The translations under genes and the position numbers were made by a program. A DNA stretch of 64,000 nt from an uncultured bacterium (GTDB taxonomy: Bacteria; Verrucomicrobiota; Lentisphaeria; Victivallales; UBA1829): the NCBI GenBank assembly GCA_900548385.1, contig URKJ01000024.1, positions 7,908 to 71,907 on the forward strand. The letters run 5' to 3'. The notes below the pieces were generated by a model. The model was not told the DNA's origin, made no database searches, and worked only from the letters and a program-made list of their open reading frames with translations. This document shows positions 8,043 through 17,500 of this stretch, one piece after another (the stretch's first letter is position 1; each line of letters opens with the position of its first letter).

Positions 8043-10196
8043 TCAGTCGAACGAATGGCATCCCGCCCCGAACCGGAACGTCTTCCCCCCGCGAATCACC
8101 TCCGCTTCGGTCCCGGCGGGAACCAGAAGCGTATAGACTCCGTTCTCCAGTATCAGCGCAATTTCCCCGTGCGGAGTGGGAACGACTGTCCGGAACGATG
8201 TCAGATCAACCGGATCCGGGTTGACCGTAAACCGTCGGAAACCGGGCTCTGCCGGCTTGATTCCCGCAATTTCCGACGGCAGCAGGCAGCACGGCCCGGC
8301 GGTCCAGCCGTGACAGAAACTGATATGAGGCGCCCGGCACTCCGTATTCCGTTTCGTAATATCCGGATACTCCGCGGCATACATTCCCTCATACAACGTG
8401 TCGGCTCCGCAGGCGAGCAGATTCCCCCAGTTCCTGCGGATCAGAGCAAGAGCTTCGATGGAATTTCCCTCGGCAAACAGCGATTCGATCACCTCGAAAA
8501 GCCCCGTGGAGTGCTTGTAAAGCGTCGTTTTCTCTTTCAGCGGCTTCTCCGCCAGCAGAGCCTGTACGGCGGGTCCGGTCTTTGCGATCCGGGATTCATA
8601 ACGGCACACTCCTTCCGTATCTCCGGCAACCCCGCATACCTCCCGCGATGCCCGCAGCGCCCGCAGGTAGAGCTCATTGAGAAACGGGTCTTCGCCGCTG
8701 GTATTGTCGAGCACCACCATCCATACGCCGAGAGGATTCGGCGGCACACGGATCAATCCGTTCTCCCCGGCACGCTCCGTCATCCAATCCGTCGCACGGC
8801 AGAGATACGGTTTCATCTCAAGCAGGAACTCCCGGTCGCCGGTATACCAATAATAATCATGCATCGCGATCACCCACCACGCATTGTAATCCCAAAGCAG
8901 GGAAGTTCCGGTCCCCCATGCGGAACCGATCGCGCCGTCCGCATACCGGCACTCAGCAATGGACCGCATACAGAACCGGAACAGTTCGGTATCGCCGAAC
9001 AGATAATAATTGTACAGCGCCTCGGCACGCGTATCGCCAACCCACAGCAGACGGTCCCGCTTGACCGCGTCGAGCCAGTATTCCTGCATACAGAGATGAA
9101 GCGTCTTGCGCCCTGCCGTCCAAATCCGGTTCAGTTCCGGGTCGGAACAGCAGAACCAGCCGCGATAAGCCACTGAATAAAGCGAACTGCGGACATGAAA
9201 ACCATCCGCCTCCACCTCCGCCGGACAATTCAGGAACTCGATCCGGACAAAACGGAATCCGCTCCGCATCCGGCTCTCCCACTCCTGCACTCCCGGTTGA
9301 AGCGAAACGGTCTCCACCAGCATCCGGTGCAAAGGCTCCTCCGGCGGCGGTTCATGAAAACACTCCTCCAGCATCTCTCCGTAAACCAGACGGAAGCGGA
9401 CGATTTTTTCCGACCGGGTCCGCATCCGGAAAAAACCGCAGCACTCCCCGCCGAAATCCACGCAGAACTCCGGTCCCTCGCGAAGCCCCGGAGCGGAAAC
9501 AACCGCCTTGAGCCCGTCGATCCGGAGCCGCCCGTTTTTCGCATCCTTCTCCGGAATGCCGACCGCCGGAACAAATCCGGCTGGATAGGCTGCTGCACTC
9601 TCCGCATATCCGGGGCCGACAAGCGCCTCCACCTCCGCCGACGGACGGAATGAAACCGGCGGTTTGGTATAAAACGGGGAATCGACGAATTTCGGAATCT
9701 CTCCAAAGAAAAACGGGGAGCACCGGAGCGGAGAAATCACCGCTTCCGGATTGCTTCCGGGTCGCGTTGACCACTGTGGCGCCCCGGCGCACTCCATCGG
9801 CATCTGAACCGGAGCAGACCACGCGGAATCGTCATATCCGGGAAGCATCCACCCCCAGAATTCGGAATCCGCGACTTTCCATGTTTCATCGGAGCAAATG
9901 GACGTTGCATCGTCCAGCAGGAGTTCAAACGCAAAACCGCGGTGTCCGGCACTGTTGATCCCGTGCACCGCGATCACATTGCCGCCCGGTTTCAGATACA
10001 AATGCACATGATAATCCCGCGTGTTGTTCCACTCGTCGACATGCGCAACAAAACGTCCGTTGAGAAACAGCTCATACCCGGTATCGACAAAGATCCTTAA
10101 AACCGCACGTTCCGGCTGTTTCTTCAATTCAAACGTTTTACGGAAAAACGCTTCTTTCGCACAACGTCCCCACAACTGACCGACTCTCTTTTCCAT
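8043..10196 (-). CDS. GH78-like alpha-L-rhamnosidase
   Basis: The 717-residue protein has the alpha-L-rhamnosidase layout. N-terminal beta-sandwich modules come first (residues about 20-130, with the ELFLNGR-type sugar-binding fold), followed by a long (alpha/alpha)6 catalytic region. The segment DAVKRDRLLWVGD corresponds to the conserved rhamnosidase motif that carries catalytic acid residues. A beta-rich C-terminal domain with TVVPTPHGEI is typical of the family. There is no signal peptide, so it probably acts on imported rhamnosides. A perfect LacI-type palindrome lies directly upstream of its ribosome binding site (AGGGAG), implying substrate-controlled repression. Activity is inferred by family. 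Confidence 0.83.
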   Translation of the reverse strand: MEKRVGQLWGRCAKEAFFRKTFELKKQPERAVLRIFVDTGYELFLNGRFVAHVDEWNNTRDYHVHLYLKPGGNVIAVHGINSAGHRGFAFELLLDDATSICSDETWKVADSEFWGWMLPGYDDSAWSAPVQMPMECAGAPQWSTRPGSNPEAVISPLRCSPFFFGEIPKFVDSPFYTKPPVSFRPSAEVEALVGPGYAESAAAYPAGFVPAVGIPEKDAKNGRLRIDGLKAVVSAPGLREGPEFCVDFGGECCGFFRMRTRSEKIVRFRLVYGEMLEECFHEPPPEEPLHRMLVETVSLQPGVQEWESRMRSGFRFVRIEFLNCPAEVEADGFHVRSSLYSVAYRGWFCCSDPELNRIWTAGRKTLHLCMQEYWLDAVKRDRLLWVGDTRAEALYNYYLFGDTELFRFCMRSIAECRYADGAIGSAWGTGTSLLWDYNAWWVIAMHDYYWYTGDREFLLEMKPYLCRATDWMTERAGENGLIRVPPNPLGVWMVVLDNTSGEDPFLNELYLRALRASREVCGVAGDTEGVCRYESRIAKTGPAVQALLAEKPLKEKTTLYKHSTGLFEVIESLFAEGNSIEALALIRRNWGNLLACGADTLYEGMYAAEYPDITKRNTECRAPHISFCHGWTAGPCCLLPSEIAGIKPAEPGFRRFTVNPDPVDLTSFRTVVPTPHGEIALILENGVYTLLVPAGTEAEVIRGGKTFRFGAGCHSFD

Positions 10197-10206
10197 TTTT
10201 TCTCCC

Positions 10207-10220
10207 TGAAACCGGTTTCA
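10207..10220. promoter_or_regulatory. LacI-family operator (TGAAACCGGTTTCA)
   Basis: A perfect 14-bp palindrome with a central CCGG ends ten bases upstream of the rhamnosidase start codon, abutting the ribosome binding site. Its form matches LacI/CcpA-type half sites, so binding here would block transcription or initiation. No LacI gene is adjacent; the regulator is unlinked or is the GntR/LacI hybrid at 49.5 kb (less likely). Confidence 0.6.
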
Positions 10221-10339
10221 AAAATTCCGGCAGTTCATATTCAAACAGTAAAGAATCCTGCACACGTTAAAAACATAACAGGATTTTCCAAAAAAGCAAA
10301 CGGAATTCCGGTTTTCACGCTCTTTCCAACCGCGCCGTC

Positions 10340-10368
10340 TTGCAATCGGCGGAACAAGCCTGTATATT
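10340..10368 (+). promoter_or_regulatory. Promoter of the GtrB-like glycosyltransferase gene
   Basis: TTGCAA (10340-10345) and TATATT (10363-10368) are separated by 17 bases. The -10 box continues as TATATTACCGGA, a pattern repeated at several other promoters in this window. Confidence 0.65.
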
Positions 10369-10387
10369 ACCGGAAAGGAAAAATGAG

Positions 10388-11362
10388 ATGAACAATACCC
10401 CTCCCGGCAAACTGTATCTGGTCGTTCCCTGCTACAATGAGGAACTGATCCTGCGCGACAGCATATCCCGGCTTCTGGAAAAGCTGCGGGAGCTGATCCG
10501 TCAGGAACTGGCGGCGCCGCAAAGCGGCATTCTGCTGGTGGATGACGGCTCCGGTGACCGGACCTGGGAAATCATCCGCGAACTCCATGCGGCACACCCC
10601 GAAGTAACCGGACTCCGTCTCACCGCAAACCGGGGGCATCAGGCGGCTCTGCTCTGCGGACTGCTGTATGCCGGAAAACACGCGGACGCCGTCGTCTCTC
10701 TGGATGCCGATCTTCAGGACGATATCAACGTACTCAACCGCTTTCTGGAGGAATACCGCAACGGAAACGACATTGTCTACGGAGTACGCGCAGACCGCAG
10801 TTCCGATACGCTGTTCAAACGCGCGTCCGCCGGAGCGTTCTACCGTCTGATGACACTTCTCGGCGTGCGGAGCATCTGCAACCACGCCGATTACCGCCTG
10901 ATGAGCAGCCGCGCCATCGACGCTCTTGCGGAGTACAAAGAAGTGAACCTTTATCTGCGCGGACTCGTCCCCCTGCTCGGCTTCCGTCAGTCCGTGGTAT
11001 TCTATCAGCGTCAACGGACGACGCGTCCGTCGCACTATCCTCTTGCAAAAATGTGTCTGCTTGCATGGGACGGCATAACATCGTTCAGCGTGCGCCCGAT
11101 CCGCCTGATCACGCTGTTGGGAATCCTGACGCTTCTGCTTGGCGGAATTCTGCTTCTGCGAATCCTTTACGTCAAATTTTTCGGTTACACGGTAGACGGC
11201 TGGACTTCTCTTGTGCTGGTGATCCTGCTGTTCGGCGGAGTCCAGCTGCTCTCAATCGGCGTGATCGGCGAGTATATTGCCAAAACCTATATGGAAGTCA
11301 AGGCGCGTCCGCGTTTCCGTATTCAGGAAATTCTGGAAAAACAGGGACGTCAGGACAGCTGA
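10388..11362 (+). CDS. Polyprenyl-phosphate glycosyltransferase (GtrB/DPM1-like, GT2)
   Basis: Membrane glycosyltransferase of 324 residues, expected to transfer a sugar from a nucleotide donor to undecaprenyl phosphate for later export. The N-terminal GT-A domain shows PCYNEE, LLVDDGSGDRTW and SLDADLQDD with the catalytic metal site. The C terminus has two hydrophobic helices (about residues 230-255 and 270-295) of the GtrB type, followed by a GEYIAKTYMEVKARP tail typical of the family. The ATG at 10388 has AAGGA ten bases upstream. No flippase (GtrA) is adjacent. Family secure, donor sugar unknown. Confidence 0.9.
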   Translation: MNNTPPGKLYLVVPCYNEELILRDSISRLLEKLRELIRQELAAPQSGILLVDDGSGDRTWEIIRELHAAHPEVTGLRLTANRGHQAALLCGLLYAGKHADAVVSLDADLQDDINVLNRFLEEYRNGNDIVYGVRADRSSDTLFKRASAGAFYRLMTLLGVRSICNHADYRLMSSRAIDALAEYKEVNLYLRGLVPLLGFRQSVVFYQRQRTTRPSHYPLAKMCLLAWDGITSFSVRPIRLITLLGILTLLLGGILLLRILYVKFFGYTVDGWTSLVLVILLFGGVQLLSIGVIGEYIAKTYMEVKARPRFRIQEILEKQGRQDS

Positions 11363-11634
11363 TCTCCCCGTCCTCCGAATCTCATTTTTCCGCACCGTCC
11401 CGGACAGAGCCGGCTGTTTCCGGAGATTTTTATTGCCGATTGTCAGAAACAAAGCAGACGCTCTCCTCCATTTTCCGCTCCGGATTCAATACAGAAAACC
11501 GGTATCGAATTCCGGTCGCGGATCCGGCATCTTCGCAGACGGAAGTGCGGTCCGCCAAATCATAAAGGCGGTCCGGCTCTTTCTTTTGCCGCGAACAAAA
11601 AAAATTATTTTCGTACTTTTTTCCAAACAGGGGG
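11363..11634. other. Intergenic stretch without a recognised gene
   Basis: Some 270 bases after the glycosyltransferase contain short GC-rich partial repeats (GCGGTCCG-type inverted fragments around 11548-11576) and T-rich segments. No convincing ORF, RNA or terminator was identified. The promoter of the next gene begins at 11635. Confidence 0.5.
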
Positions 11635-11663
11635 TTGACAAAAAACGGAAAATATTGTATAAT
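11635..11663 (+). promoter_or_regulatory. Consensus sigma70 promoter of the secreted glycosidase/pseudopilin unit
   Basis: TTGACA (11635-11640), a 17-base spacer and TATAAT (11658-11663) form a perfect consensus promoter, giving a leader of about 45 bases before the start codon. Confidence 0.85.
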
Positions 11664-11716
11664 ATAATCAAATGCCTAATATTGTTAATTCATTATCAAA
11701 ACCAGGGAGAACGTGT

Positions 11717-14700
11717 ATGAAACGGAAAATGTCGGTCTGTCTGTTTGCCGGAATGATTGGTTTCAGCCTGCATGCCGGAACAATTTTTCAACCGGAATGG
11801 ACCACCAAGGCAGATCTCAAAACATGGAAGTGGAATGCGGCAGAAATAGCCCGGCTCCTTCCCGGCGGGATTCTGGAACTGCATCTTGATCAACCGGCCC
11901 AAAAACATGTCCACGGCATTTCCCATGTCATCGACGCCGCAAAGATCGCCGGGAAACGCATCACGATCTCCGCGGAAGTCAAACGCGACATCAAGGTCTA
12001 TCAGAAGTGGCAGGGCGGAAAACTCATGCTGTCCGTCAAATATGCAAACGGGAAATATGACTATTTCGGGTTCTATATGGAACCGGGGATTTTCGACTGG
12101 AAAAAACTGGTCAGATCCTTTGATATTCCGCAGGATATTATTTCAGCATCGCTCTTCCTCGGCCTTCAAGGCGCGACCGGGACCATTCAGTACCGCAATC
12201 TGAAACTGGAAACGGGCGATACCGTACTCGATCTCTCCAAAAACGTCAACATGGGCTATGCCGATCCGGTCGCAAACGATGGAAAAGGCGGATGGTCCGA
12301 TCAGGGTCCGGATAACGACGGTTCCAAATTCCGTTGGAAACAGACGACTGTCGCAAACGTGCCGTTCCGTCTGCTTGATCCGGCGAAAAACGGCGGAAAG
12401 GCGGTCATGACTTTCGCCAACAAGCGTCTTCCCACAGGAATCGAATCGACCGGCCTTGATCTCTCCGGCGGCGGCAGCACCGCAAACTGGTTCTATCTGC
12501 TTCATACTCTCACGTTTCCGGATTCCTACGCCCCGGTCGGACAGATCGAGATCGCCGGAAGCAAAGGCGCACAAACGTTGAAAATCGTCAACGGCCGTGA
12601 CATCGCAAACTGGTGGATGCCGTCCAGAAAGCCGAACGCATTCCCCGCTCTGCTTTGGACAAACGGCGGCGGCAATCAGGTCGGCGTCTATCTTTCCCGG
12701 TTCAAGCTGAACGATCTCGGCACGATCCGCAGCGTCACGTTCCGCAAGGAGACCGGTTCCACGGCAAACTGGATCGTCATCGCGGCGACGCTTTCCGAAA
12801 AGAAATACGACCTGCCCGAAAACGAGCGCTTCGCCCCCGTCGCCGGAAAAGAATGGAAAGTGCTGCCCCTGCCGCAGAAAGGCGGAGTGATCGCCGGTTC
12901 CGCTCTTGACATCAGCTTTCTCAACGATGGAAAACCGACCGGAACTTACGGACGGGTCATCATCAACAAAGACGGACATTTTGCATTTGAAAAGGCTCCG
13001 GACCGTCCGGTCCGTTTCATCGCCTCAGCGGAAGCCGCCGCCTCGTTCCGCGGACACTGGACCGCGCGCCCGCAATTCGACACCAAAGAAAAAACCCGTG
13101 AATATGTCCGTCAGCTCCGCATGGCGGGCTACAATATGATCCGCATTCATTTTCTGGATGAACTTCTGCTGATGAAAGCGGAAAAGGATCTGGATTTCAA
13201 TTCCAAAATCCTTGACAACTTCTGTTATCTCCTTGCCGAGTGCGGTAAGAACGGCATCTATATCAATATCGACGCCATGACAAGCCGGCTTGGATACTCC
13301 AAAGGAAAACGCTGGGGCTGGAGCGGGAGCCCCGCAACTCCCGGCGACTTCAAATTTGCGATCTATTACAGCGAACGCGTACGCAGAAATTGGAAAGACG
13401 GCGTACGCAAACTCTTCACATATGTGAACCCTTACACAGGCAAACGGATGATCGACGATCCGACCATCGCAATGGTCGTCGGTTACAACGAACAGGAATT
13501 TGCGCTCTCGCCCGGTTTCCGCGACACCTACGCTCCGCTGCTTCCGCAATGGAAAGCGTTTCTGAAACAGAAATACGGCACGCCGCAGGCGCTCGCAAAC
13601 GCCTGGAAAGGAGCATACGGCGCGCCTGCCTCTTTCGATCGGCTTGCCATCTTCGGAAAAGATGATGTTTTCCGCACCGATGCATACGGAACCGACATCA
13701 ACCGTTTCCTCGAAAAACTGGAAAACGACATCTTCCATTTCTACAAAAACTCTCTGCGCGAAATCGGTTACAAGGGTCCTGTTTCCGCAATGAACATGGG
13801 CAAAACATTCCGCAATGCGGTTTCCCGGCGCGATTACGACTTCATCTCCATGAACAGCTATCACGCCCATCCGAACGGCTATGCAAGCAATAAGAACGGC
13901 GGCTCCGGTTCGATTGAACAGGGCAGTTCCATCGGCAATGCGGCTAACATCATCCGCGGCTTCATCAGTATGCGCCGCTACCTGGCGCCCTATGTCATCA
14001 CCGAACACCTCCATGTGTTCTGGAACCGCTACCGTTACGAACAGGCGTTTGTCACCGGGGCCTATTCCGCCTATCAGGACATCGACGGACTGACCGGATT
14101 CGGCAGCGGGCTCACGGTCAACGATTATTCCCCGATGTTACCGTTCCTCATCAACAACGACCCGATCGCCAAATCACAGGAACTGCTCACCGCACTCCTC
14201 TTCCGCCGCCGTGACGTATCCCCCGGAAAGTCGCTGATCCGCCTGACGCTCTCCTCCGACGAAATCCTGAAGGGCGCTTCCTGCGACGCACTCTCCACCG
14301 CACAGGGAAAACTGATCCTCACCAGCCGTTTCGCCTATACCTGCGACACCAAACTGCCGCTGAAAAAAAATGAAACGATTCTCGGACGCAGCGGTTCCTC
14401 CGGACTCGTCCTTGATGCGTGGTACACCAACATCGCCGACACCAAAGACACCTCGTTCGATCTCGATTCCTACCTGAACAGCTTGCGGAGCAAAGGCGCC
14501 CTGCCGGAAAACAACCGTTCCAGCGACGCAAAAGGAATCTTTGAAACCGATACCGGAGAACTGCGGATGGATATTCCCCGCAACTATATGCAGATCGACA
14601 CGCCGCGTCTTCAGGGCGTCTGCGCGGAAGCGGGAACCAAAGCGAAACTCCGCGATTTCGAGGTGCGGAACATGACGACGCGCGGCAACGTTGCGCTGAT

Positions 14701-15034
14701 CTCAATCGACGGAACCAGACCGATCCGGGATGCAAAACGCCTGCTGCTGGTCCTTGCGACCAACGCGCTGAACAGCAACATGCTTTTTGAAGATAAGGAA
14801 ATGCGCTTCATGCTGAAAGGCGGAAAAATGCCGATCCTGCTTCAAACAGGCAGATTCGAGGTTGCATTCCGGAACGGAAGCGCGGTAAAAATGAAAGCGT
14901 ACGCGCTCCGGATGAACGGGGAACGCCTTGCGGAACTCCCCCTGAAACGGAACGGAAGCGAACTCGTGCTTTCCGTGGACACCGCCGCGCTTCCCGCCGG
15001 GCCTGCGATCTATTACGAACTCACAGCAAACTGA
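11717..15034 (+). CDS. Large secreted glycoside hydrolase, clan A-like (GH5/GH42-type barrel)
   Basis: An 1105-residue exported protein. A basic N terminus and hydrophobic core ending near HAG (about residue 22) form a signal peptide. Residues about 25-400 are beta-rich and resemble carbohydrate-binding modules. From about 450 a TIM-barrel begins (AGYNMIRIHFLDE). Glu592 in YNEQE is the likely acid/base and Glu763 in ITEHLH the likely nucleophile, the spacing of clan GH-A. The C-terminal 300 residues are beta-rich. AGGGAG precedes the ATG at 11717; an upstream in-frame ATG at 11672 is too near the transcription start. It is followed 16 bases later by a pseudopilin. Substrate unknown; enzyme class inferred. 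Confidence 0.7.
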   Translation: MKRKMSVCLFAGMIGFSLHAGTIFQPEWTTKADLKTWKWNAAEIARLLPGGILELHLDQPAQKHVHGISHVIDAAKIAGKRITISAEVKRDIKVYQKWQGGKLMLSVKYANGKYDYFGFYMEPGIFDWKKLVRSFDIPQDIISASLFLGLQGATGTIQYRNLKLETGDTVLDLSKNVNMGYADPVANDGKGGWSDQGPDNDGSKFRWKQTTVANVPFRLLDPAKNGGKAVMTFANKRLPTGIESTGLDLSGGGSTANWFYLLHTLTFPDSYAPVGQIEIAGSKGAQTLKIVNGRDIANWWMPSRKPNAFPALLWTNGGGNQVGVYLSRFKLNDLGTIRSVTFRKETGSTANWIVIAATLSEKKYDLPENERFAPVAGKEWKVLPLPQKGGVIAGSALDISFLNDGKPTGTYGRVIINKDGHFAFEKAPDRPVRFIASAEAAASFRGHWTARPQFDTKEKTREYVRQLRMAGYNMIRIHFLDELLLMKAEKDLDFNSKILDNFCYLLAECGKNGIYINIDAMTSRLGYSKGKRWGWSGSPATPGDFKFAIYYSERVRRNWKDGVRKLFTYVNPYTGKRMIDDPTIAMVVGYNEQEFALSPGFRDTYAPLLPQWKAFLKQKYGTPQALANAWKGAYGAPASFDRLAIFGKDDVFRTDAYGTDINRFLEKLENDIFHFYKNSLREIGYKGPVSAMNMGKTFRNAVSRRDYDFISMNSYHAHPNGYASNKNGGSGSIEQGSSIGNAANIIRGFISMRRYLAPYVITEHLHVFWNRYRYEQAFVTGAYSAYQDIDGLTGFGSGLTVNDYSPMLPFLINNDPIAKSQELLTALLFRRRDVSPGKSLIRLTLSSDEILKGASCDALSTAQGKLILTSRFAYTCDTKLPLKKNETILGRSGSSGLVLDAWYTNIADTKDTSFDLDSYLNSLRSKGALPENNRSSDAKGIFETDTGELRMDIPRNYMQIDTPRLQGVCAEAGTKAKLRDFEVRNMTTRGNVALISIDGTRPIRDAKRLLLVLATNALNSNMLFEDKEMRFMLKGGKMPILLQTGRFEVAFRNGSAVKMKAYALRMNGERLAELPLKRNGSELVLSVDTAALPAGPAIYYELTAN

Positions 15035-15050
15035 AAACAGGAGAATGGTC

Positions 15051-15800
15051 ATGACGATCCGAACCCGAAAAACGCCGTTTACCCTTGTGGAGCTCCTCGT
15101 GGTAATTTCCATCATCGCCATCCTCACCGCCCTGCTCCTGCCCGCTCTGGGCAAGGCGCGGGATACGGCAATGCAGATGAAATGTCTCTCCGCCATGAAG
15201 CAGATGGGGCTCGCAATGGCAAACTATGCAAACGACACCGACGGGATCAACGCTCCGTTTCAATACCCGAACACCGGCACGACATGGGCCGGCAATCAGG
15301 CATATGTCGACTATCTGGGAATCAAATACTATGTATATAATCTCAGCGACTGGGATAAAAACTTCATTTGTCCGAAAGCCACACGCCTCTGGGAGATGAG
15401 CAACCCGAACCTCGTAAGCAAGTTCCGCGGAGCTTCTTATACATACGGCATGACCTTCTGGGGCACAACGAATCTTCCGGGGATAACCGCCTCCAACGCC
15501 TGGGACAGAGAGAAGGTCACCTATCTTTCCAAAGTCAAATCTCCCTCCTCGCGATTTCTCTTTGATGAACGGACCAACGATGGACAGGCGATTCATGTCT
15601 CCGGCAGTAACAATCTGCAGGATCCCGCAATCTCCGGCGGATGGTGGGAAAAAGGCAACGACTCCACTTTGAAAGCCGCTGCCTACCGGCACGGCGGAGG
15701 AATGACGATCAACACGGTCTATCTGGACGGGCATGGCGCCAATCACGGATACAAACACATGGCGGCAGGAAACAACGACCGCTGGCAGCCGTATAAATAA
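15051..15800 (+). CDS. Prepilin-type N-terminal domain protein (pseudopilin)
   Basis: A 249-residue protein with the type IV/type II secretion prepilin leader. A short basic N terminus comes first, then FTLVELLVV with the invariant Glu at +5, and one hydrophobic helix up to LLLPALGKARD. The C-terminal part includes YLDGHGAN, resembling the H-x9-DG domain common in Planctomycetes-Verrucomicrobia-Chlamydiae group pseudopilins. The residue before the cleavage Phe is Pro, not Gly, so processing by a standard prepilin peptidase is doubtful. AGGAG lies seven bases before the ATG at 15051. It sits directly behind a secreted glycosidase, as does the pseudopilin at 55.3 kb, suggesting a role in enzyme display or export. 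Confidence 0.85.
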   Translation: MTIRTRKTPFTLVELLVVISIIAILTALLLPALGKARDTAMQMKCLSAMKQMGLAMANYANDTDGINAPFQYPNTGTTWAGNQAYVDYLGIKYYVYNLSDWDKNFICPKATRLWEMSNPNLVSKFRGASYTYGMTFWGTTNLPGITASNAWDREKVTYLSKVKSPSSRFLFDERTNDGQAIHVSGSNNLQDPAISGGWWEKGNDSTLKAAAYRHGGGMTINTVYLDGHGANHGYKHMAAGNNDRWQPYK

Positions 15801-15820
15801 CACGGGAAACAAAACGGCAG

Positions 15821-15857
15821 GCGTGCGGAACCGTACCCGGTCCCGCGCGCTTTTCCA
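15821..15857 (+). terminator. Probable terminator after the pseudopilin
   Basis: An imperfect GC-rich stem (GCGTGCGG with CCGCGCGC, plus inner pairs) precedes TTTT. It ends the glycosidase-pseudopilin unit. Confidence 0.55.
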
Positions 15858-15973
15858 TTTACGGAAAATCAAATCATATTCAACCCCGACACTTTCCCGC
15901 CTCATTATCCGTCATCCCCGATGAACTTTCACAAAAAATATCATAAAGTTACACCGTGCGCAATTTTTTAATG

Positions 15974-16002
15974 TTGCATTTTCCTCCATCCCGTGCTATA
16001 AT
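15974..16002 (+). promoter_or_regulatory. Promoter at the left edge of the accessory island
   Basis: TTGCAT (15974-15979), a 17-base spacer and TATAAT (15997-16002) lie 83 bases upstream of the repeat-bearing ORF and 450 bases upstream of the SPFH gene. It is the only strong promoter seen before the SPFH cassette. Confidence 0.7.
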
Positions 16003-16084
16003 ATATAGTAGAGACTAAGTATGCAGAAATTTCACAGCAGAATGCAGGGAAATCGGCTGTTTTACCTAACAGAGGGGTCCGGTC

Positions 16085-16451
<367 letters not shown>

Positions 16452-16465
<14 letters not shown>

Positions 16466-17489
16466 TCTTGTTAAAATGGATGTTGCATCTGATGATTTTG
16501 TTGTTCAGAAGTTCAATTCAGAACAACAATGGGAATTGCGATTAGGATCACAACTGGTCGTAAATGAGGGACAAGAAGCTATTTTGGTCAAAGGCGGTAT
16601 TGCTTTAGATGTTTTTACTCCAGGAACTCACACATTAGTCACGGGAAATATTCCCTTTTTGAGAAAAATCACCAATTCGCTTTTTGACGAGAAAACCCCA
16701 TTTACGGCAGAAGTATGGTTCATAAATAAAACGGTTAAAAGAAATTTAAAATGGGGAACACCGCAACGCATTCCCTTATTTGATCCACAACTAAATTTTC
16801 CAATAAATATCGGAGCCTTTGGACAGTGGGGATTTCGGGTGGAAAATTCAAGAAGCTTTGTGACCCAAATTGTCGGTGCGCAACTGGGTGCTAATAGTAA
16901 GAAGATTTATGAATATTTCATTGGGGAAATAACTGAAAAAACAAGTCAAACAATTAGTATCTTTATTGAAAATGGATTGTCTATTTTTCAAATCAATACC
17001 AAACTTGCAGATATTTCGCATTCCGTGACAAATGAAATTATTGATGAATTTTCACGCTTTGGGATTGAGCTTGTTAATTTTAACATCAGTAATATTAGCA
17101 TTCTTCCTGATGAAATGAAAAAAATTCAGGATGTAATGTCTAAAAAGATGGAAATGCAGCTGCTGGGAAGTGTTCCAGTCGGGCAAGGTTATGTCACCGC
17201 AAAAAGTTTTGAAGTAATGAAAGGCGCCGCCCAAAACCAAGGAGCGCCTGGCGCGTTAATGGGCGCAGGAGCTGGATTAGGGTTAGGAATGGGAGCTGGG
17301 GTTCCTTTGGGACAACAGGTGGCTCAAGTAGTTCAACCGGCGGTCTCCGGTATGAATAACGCTTCTGCCATTCCTTCAAATGAAGATCCCGTTGCTAAGT
17401 TGTCATATTTAAAAAAACTCTTTGAGGATGGAATCCTAACACAAGAAGAATATTCTGCAAAACGAACTGCTATTATTGAGAAATTGTGA
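16452..17489 (+). CDS. SPFH-domain (virion core protein-like) protein with C-terminal SHOCT domain
   Basis: A 345-residue protein of the stomatin/prohibitin superfamily, of the YdjI or 'virion core protein' type. Such proteins oligomerise as membrane-associated scaffolds. The SPFH/Band-7 region covers roughly residues 20-240. A Gly/Ala-rich low-complexity linker (about 260-300) follows, and residues 312-345 are a typical SHOCT oligomerisation motif (KLFEDGILTQEEYSAKR). No signal peptide is present. The start at 16452 has GGGAGA eight bases upstream; an ATG five codons earlier is possible. It heads a co-directional set with a four-TM protein, zinc-ribbon/TPR, PH-like and YidD-like proteins. 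Codon use is markedly AT-rich, unlike the flanking genes, suggesting transfer. Confidence 0.85.
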
Positions 17490-17500
17490 GGAGCGCTACC

